From positions 1-7,758 of the forward strand of contig DGDN01000007.1 in assembly GCA_002385465.1 (NCBI GenBank): 7,758 nucleotides of DNA, written 5' to 3'. Position 1 is the stretch's first letter. Each line of letters starts with the position of its first letter. The position numbers and the translations under genes are program-made. The notes under the pieces were generated by a model. The model saw only the letters and a program-made list of their open reading frames with translations. It was not told where the DNA came from and did no database searches. Below, piece by piece: positions 5,639-7,758 of this stretch. The DNA is from Candidatus Fermentithermobacillaceae bacterium UBA3951. GTDB lineage: Bacteria > Bacillota > Sulfobacillia > Fermentithermobacillales > Fermentithermobacillaceae.

Positions 5639-7483
5639 TTGTTTAGGGACTTGAGCCAAACGTGGGACCTTGATGTTTTCTTCCCCGGAGGCAGCCGCTC
5701 TGAGGCCTTCGCCGGGTATTTGGACCGCCTCGAGACGGATGTGAGAGCGTTCGTGGATGAAGTCCAAGGAACGAAGGCCGGGGACGTCGATTGGGTTCGG
5801 CGCCTAAGCAGCGTTCAGGACCTAATGCGGAGGTTGCGCCAGGCTTCTGCCTTCATCGCGTGCCAGAGCGCCCAGGATGTAACTGACACATACAGCAGGG
5901 TATTGGGTGGAAGGGTGAGAGAAATCCAGGCGTCTTTCGCCTCTGCCATGACCATGATCGACCGTGAGATGCTTGAAATCCCGGATGACCGCTGGGAGGC
6001 GCTCATTTCTTCAGAAGAGCTCAAGCCCCTGGCGTTCAACCTGGGCGAGAGGCGGGCGAGGGCGAAGAACAAACTTCCCGTGGAACAGGAGATCCTGGTT
6101 AACGAGCTGTCGGTGGACGGCTATCAGGGATGGTCCGACCTCTACGACATGGTGACCGGTCGCATGTCCCTCTCCATCATTGAAGACGGCAAGGAAGTTA
6201 AGCTGTCTCCCGGGCAGGCGGCGAACCGGATGTCAGGGCCTGACCCGAAACTCCGGCGGCACGTTATGGAGCGCTGGGAAGAGGCATGGGCGAAGGAAGC
6301 CGAGCTCTGCGCTTTGGCCCTGAACCGCCTTGCCGGGTACCGCTTGGCGCTCTACCGCCGCCGCGGGTGGGACTCGGTCCTCAGGGAGCCCCTGGAGAAC
6401 AACCGTATGTCAGAGGCCACTCTGGATGTAATGTGGGACACCATAAACAAGAACAAGGACCGGCTGGTTACATACATGAACCGGAAGAAGCGACTTCTCG
6501 GACTCAAGGAACTGGGGTGGCAGGACCTCGGCGCTCCGGTTGGGAGAGCTCAGAGCAAGATGGCCTACGACGAGGCTGCGTCGTTTATCGTGGAGCAGTT
6601 CGGCACCGTGAGCGACAAGATGGCGCGTCTCGCCGAGACTGCGTTCAAAAACAGGTGGATTGAGGCCGAGGACCGGCCCGGGAAGCGGATGGGCGGGTTC
6701 TGCACCAGTTTCCCCGAATCCAAAGAGTCAAGGATATTCGTGACATTCTCAGGGACCCTCGGGAACGTCGCTACGGTGGCACACGAGCTGGGGCACGCGT
6801 TCCACCAGTCGGTGATGAACGACTTGCCTCCAATGGCGCAGCAGTATGCCATGAACGTAGCCGAAACTGCTTCGACTTTCTCGGAGATGGTCGTCGCCGA
6901 TGCTGCGGTGAGAGCCGCCAAGGACGAAGATGAAAAGCTCCTGCTTGTGGACGATAAGCTCCAGCGGGCCGTATCGCTCCTCATGAACATACAGTCCAGG
7001 TTCTTGTTTGAGACACGGTTCTACGAGGAAAGACGGAAAGGCATGGTCAGCGTCGAGCGTTTGAACGAACTCATGGTAGAGGCGCAGAAGGAAGCCTTCG
7101 CCGGGGCGCTCGATCTCTACCACCCTCATTTCTGGGCTTCCAAACTGCATTTCTACAACACGAGGGTGCCTTTCTACAATTTCCCGTACACCTTTGGGTT
7201 CCTGTTCAGCGCAGGAGTTTACTCGTGGGCGAAGGAAGCAGGCAAGGACTTTGAAGAGCGCTATATCGGGCTCTTGAGAGATACCGGCCGGATGCAGGTG
7301 GAAGACCTCGCGAAGAAGCATATTGGGTGCGATCTCAGGGAGCCTGACTTCTGGCAGAGCGCCATAGACCTGGTCCTCTCCGACCTGCCTGAATTCCTGG
7401 ACATGACATCTCACGTGAGTGAAGAGTGGTCCAAGGCTTCCGCCATGATCTCAGGTTGCGTTCAGTGTCGCAAGCAGGTATAA
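5639..7483 (+). CDS. M3 family oligoendopeptidase (pepF/M3 type)
   Basis: This cytosolic zinc metallopeptidase of about 614 residues cleaves short peptides. The zinc site is HELGHAFHQ (H382, E383, H386), and the third ligand is E409 in ETASTFSE, which lines up with the EVPSQMLE segment of thimet oligopeptidase. The C-terminal substrate pocket shows HPHFWASKLHFYN (495-507) and PFYNFPYTFG (511-520), typical of pepF/M3 proteins. The N-terminus begins with WDLDVFFPG, the usual opening of the family, and length is normal. No signal peptide is visible. I prefer TTG 5639 because AGGGGGGTTAT (5626-5636), eight of ten to an extended SD, precedes it with about 6 nt spacing. An in-frame ATG at 5621 has only GAAG nearby and would add six residues. 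The gene follows the operon terminator and is probably its own unit, although only an isolated -35-like TTGACG (5584-5589) was seen upstream. Confidence 0.95.
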   Translation: MFRDLSQTWDLDVFFPGGSRSEAFAGYLDRLETDVRAFVDEVQGTKAGDVDWVRRLSSVQDLMRRLRQASAFIACQSAQDVTDTYSRVLGGRVREIQASFASAMTMIDREMLEIPDDRWEALISSEELKPLAFNLGERRARAKNKLPVEQEILVNELSVDGYQGWSDLYDMVTGRMSLSIIEDGKEVKLSPGQAANRMSGPDPKLRRHVMERWEEAWAKEAELCALALNRLAGYRLALYRRRGWDSVLREPLENNRMSEATLDVMWDTINKNKDRLVTYMNRKKRLLGLKELGWQDLGAPVGRAQSKMAYDEAASFIVEQFGTVSDKMARLAETAFKNRWIEAEDRPGKRMGGFCTSFPESKESRIFVTFSGTLGNVATVAHELGHAFHQSVMNDLPPMAQQYAMNVAETASTFSEMVVADAAVRAAKDEDEKLLLVDDKLQRAVSLLMNIQSRFLFETRFYEERRKGMVSVERLNELMVEAQKEAFAGALDLYHPHFWASKLHFYNTRVPFYNFPYTFGFLFSAGVYSWAKEAGKDFEERYIGLLRDTGRMQVEDLAKKHIGCDLREPDFWQSAIDLVLSDLPEFLDMTSHVSEEWSKASAMISGCVQCRKQV

Positions 7484-7484
7484 T
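7456..7484 (+). promoter_or_regulatory. candidate promoter at the 3' end of the peptidase gene
   Basis: TTGCGT (7456-7461) and a perfect TATAAT (7479-7484) are separated by 17 bp. The -10 overlaps the peptidase stop codon, and a transcript starting near 7491 would run into tRNA-Tyr with a leader of about 107 nt. The -35 matches only its first three bases. The -10 lies within the loop of the inverted repeat at 7458-7505. Confidence 0.45.
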
Positions 7485-7505
7485 AGGCGGTGCGGCACTG
7501 AACGC
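7458..7505. repeat. 14-bp inverted repeat spanning the peptidase stop codon
   Basis: GCGTTCAGTGTCGC (7458-7471) is inverted as GCGGCACTGAACGC (7492-7505) with one mismatch, which becomes a T-G pair in RNA, so all 14 positions can pair. The 20-nt loop holds the TAA stop (7481-7483) and TATAAT (7479-7484). No T-run follows, so it is not an intrinsic terminator in form. It may stabilise the mRNA 3' end, act as an operator over the embedded promoter, or be a transcript-processing stem. Confidence 0.7.
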
Positions 7506-7552
7506 CGCGGCATTCGGGCAAGCCGGCTCCAGGTTTCTCGCCGGAAAACGAC

Positions 7553-7581
7553 TTGCATCGAAAGCCTATTGATAGTAAGAT
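7553..7581 (+). promoter_or_regulatory. candidate promoter directly ahead of tRNA-Tyr
   Basis: TTGCAT (7553-7558) and TAAGAT (7576-7581) are spaced by 17 bp. Initiation would fall near 7588, about ten bases before the mature tRNA-Tyr 5' end. Both boxes are imperfect (three and four of six), so the position is the main support. Confidence 0.35.
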
Positions 7582-7597
7582 AACACTTGCGTTTCGT

Positions 7598-7683
7598 GGA
7601 GAGGTACCCAAGTGGCCAAAGGGGACAGACTGTAAATCTGCTGGCAAACGCCTTCGCTGGTTCGAATCCAGCCCTCTCCACCA
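7598..7683 (+). tRNA. tRNA-Tyr (anticodon GTA), class II
   Basis: A complete tRNA is visible. The acceptor GGAGAGG (7598-7604) pairs fully with CCTCTCC (7673-7679), the discriminator base is A, and CCA is encoded at 7681-7683. The anticodon loop CTGTAAA gives GTA. A long variable arm (GGC-AAAC-GCC) and a perfect T-arm, GCTGG-TTCGAAT-CCAGC, are present; the long arm is expected for bacterial tRNA-Tyr. The outermost anticodon-stem pair (A27-C43) is mismatched, a minor deviation. Confidence 0.97.
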
Positions 7684-7717
7684 CCAAACCGAATTGATAA
7701 TCTAGATACTGTAGCAT

Positions 7718-7758
7718 CGCGGGGTGGAGCAGTCAGGCAGCTCGTCGGGCTCATAACC
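7718..7758 (+). tRNA. initiator tRNA-fMet (anticodon CAT), 3' end outside window
   Basis: The segment starts CGCGGGG and continues GTGGAGCAG, then GCTCGTCGGGCTCATAACC, very close to the bacterial initiator tRNA. The anticodon loop CTCATAA gives CAT. The GGG on the 5' side of the anticodon stem and the C at position 1 are initiator hallmarks. The T-arm and acceptor 3' strand lie beyond the window, so the diagnostic unpaired 1-72 position cannot be seen. It lies 34 nt after the tRNA-Tyr CCA and is probably co-transcribed with it. Confidence 0.95.

Noticed and set aside
6749..7414. Minus-strand 221-codon ORF inside the peptidase gene.
   Set aside because: It is antisense to the conserved zinc site and C-terminal motifs of the M3 peptidase, and has no independent support.
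7511..7556. Hairpin CCGGC...GCCGG with nearby AAAA as a terminator after the peptidase gene.
   Set aside because: No T-run follows the stem on the plus strand, and on the minus strand the T-run precedes the stem, so it has the wrong geometry on both strands.
1..7683. Possible attachment-site repeats between the tRNA-Thr 3' end and the right-hand tRNA region.
   Set aside because: Only the universal T-loop segment is shared; no longer direct repeat and no integrase were found.
7451..7754. Several overlapping minus-strand ORFs over the tRNA-Tyr region, with peptides such as ERAGFEPA and WIRTSEG.
   Set aside because: These are the familiar spurious translations of antisense tRNA sequence; the tRNA-Tyr gene on the plus strand explains the openness.

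Overview
The window looks like chromosomal DNA from a bacterium, most likely a member of the Bacillota (Clostridia- or Limnochordia-like). The grounds are moderately high GC, strong Shine-Dalgarno (SD) sequences with frequent GTG/TTG starts, tRNA genes with encoded CCA, and family content (stand-alone FMN glutamate-synthase-like protein, CapA, DUF1538 plus P-II, pepF/M3 peptidase). The taxonomic placement is an inference; no rRNA or marker gene is present.

Layout. The window opens inside a tRNA-Thr(TGT) gene (1-49). After a 224-nt spacer with a plausible promoter and a small operator-like repeat comes a forward gene for an FMN-binding glutamate-synthase-like oxidoreductase (274-1605). It faces a convergent CapA-family metallophosphatase gene on the minus strand (1727-3067). 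A divergent 235-nt spacer then separates capA from a forward two-gene operon. That operon encodes a duplicated DUF1538 integral membrane protein (3303-4823) and a tandem double-domain P-II-like protein (4795-5454). The two genes overlap by 29 nt and end at a clear intrinsic terminator (5491-5522). Next is a pepF/M3-type oligoendopeptidase (5639-7483), followed by tRNA-Tyr(GTA) and the start of an initiator tRNA-fMet(CAT) at the right edge.

How the genes may work together. The membrane protein and the P-II protein are the only pair with a strong functional link: overlapping genes, a shared terminator and matched internal duplication. P-II proteins commonly gate membrane transporters, so this looks like a poorly characterised membrane transporter/channel with its own signal-responsive regulator. 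The P-II halves lack the canonical nucleotide-binding and C-terminal arginine motifs, so the effector may not be ATP/ADP/2-oxoglutarate. The other three protein genes look like independent transcription units.

Most notable points: the DUF1538/double-P-II module and the asymmetry of its repeats; an unusual leader in front of it with an SD-led out-of-frame ORF and an ambiguous start; a glutamate-synthase-like protein without the iron-sulfur cysteines; and a 14-bp inverted repeat around a perfect -10 box at the end of the peptidase gene, just ahead of the tRNAs.
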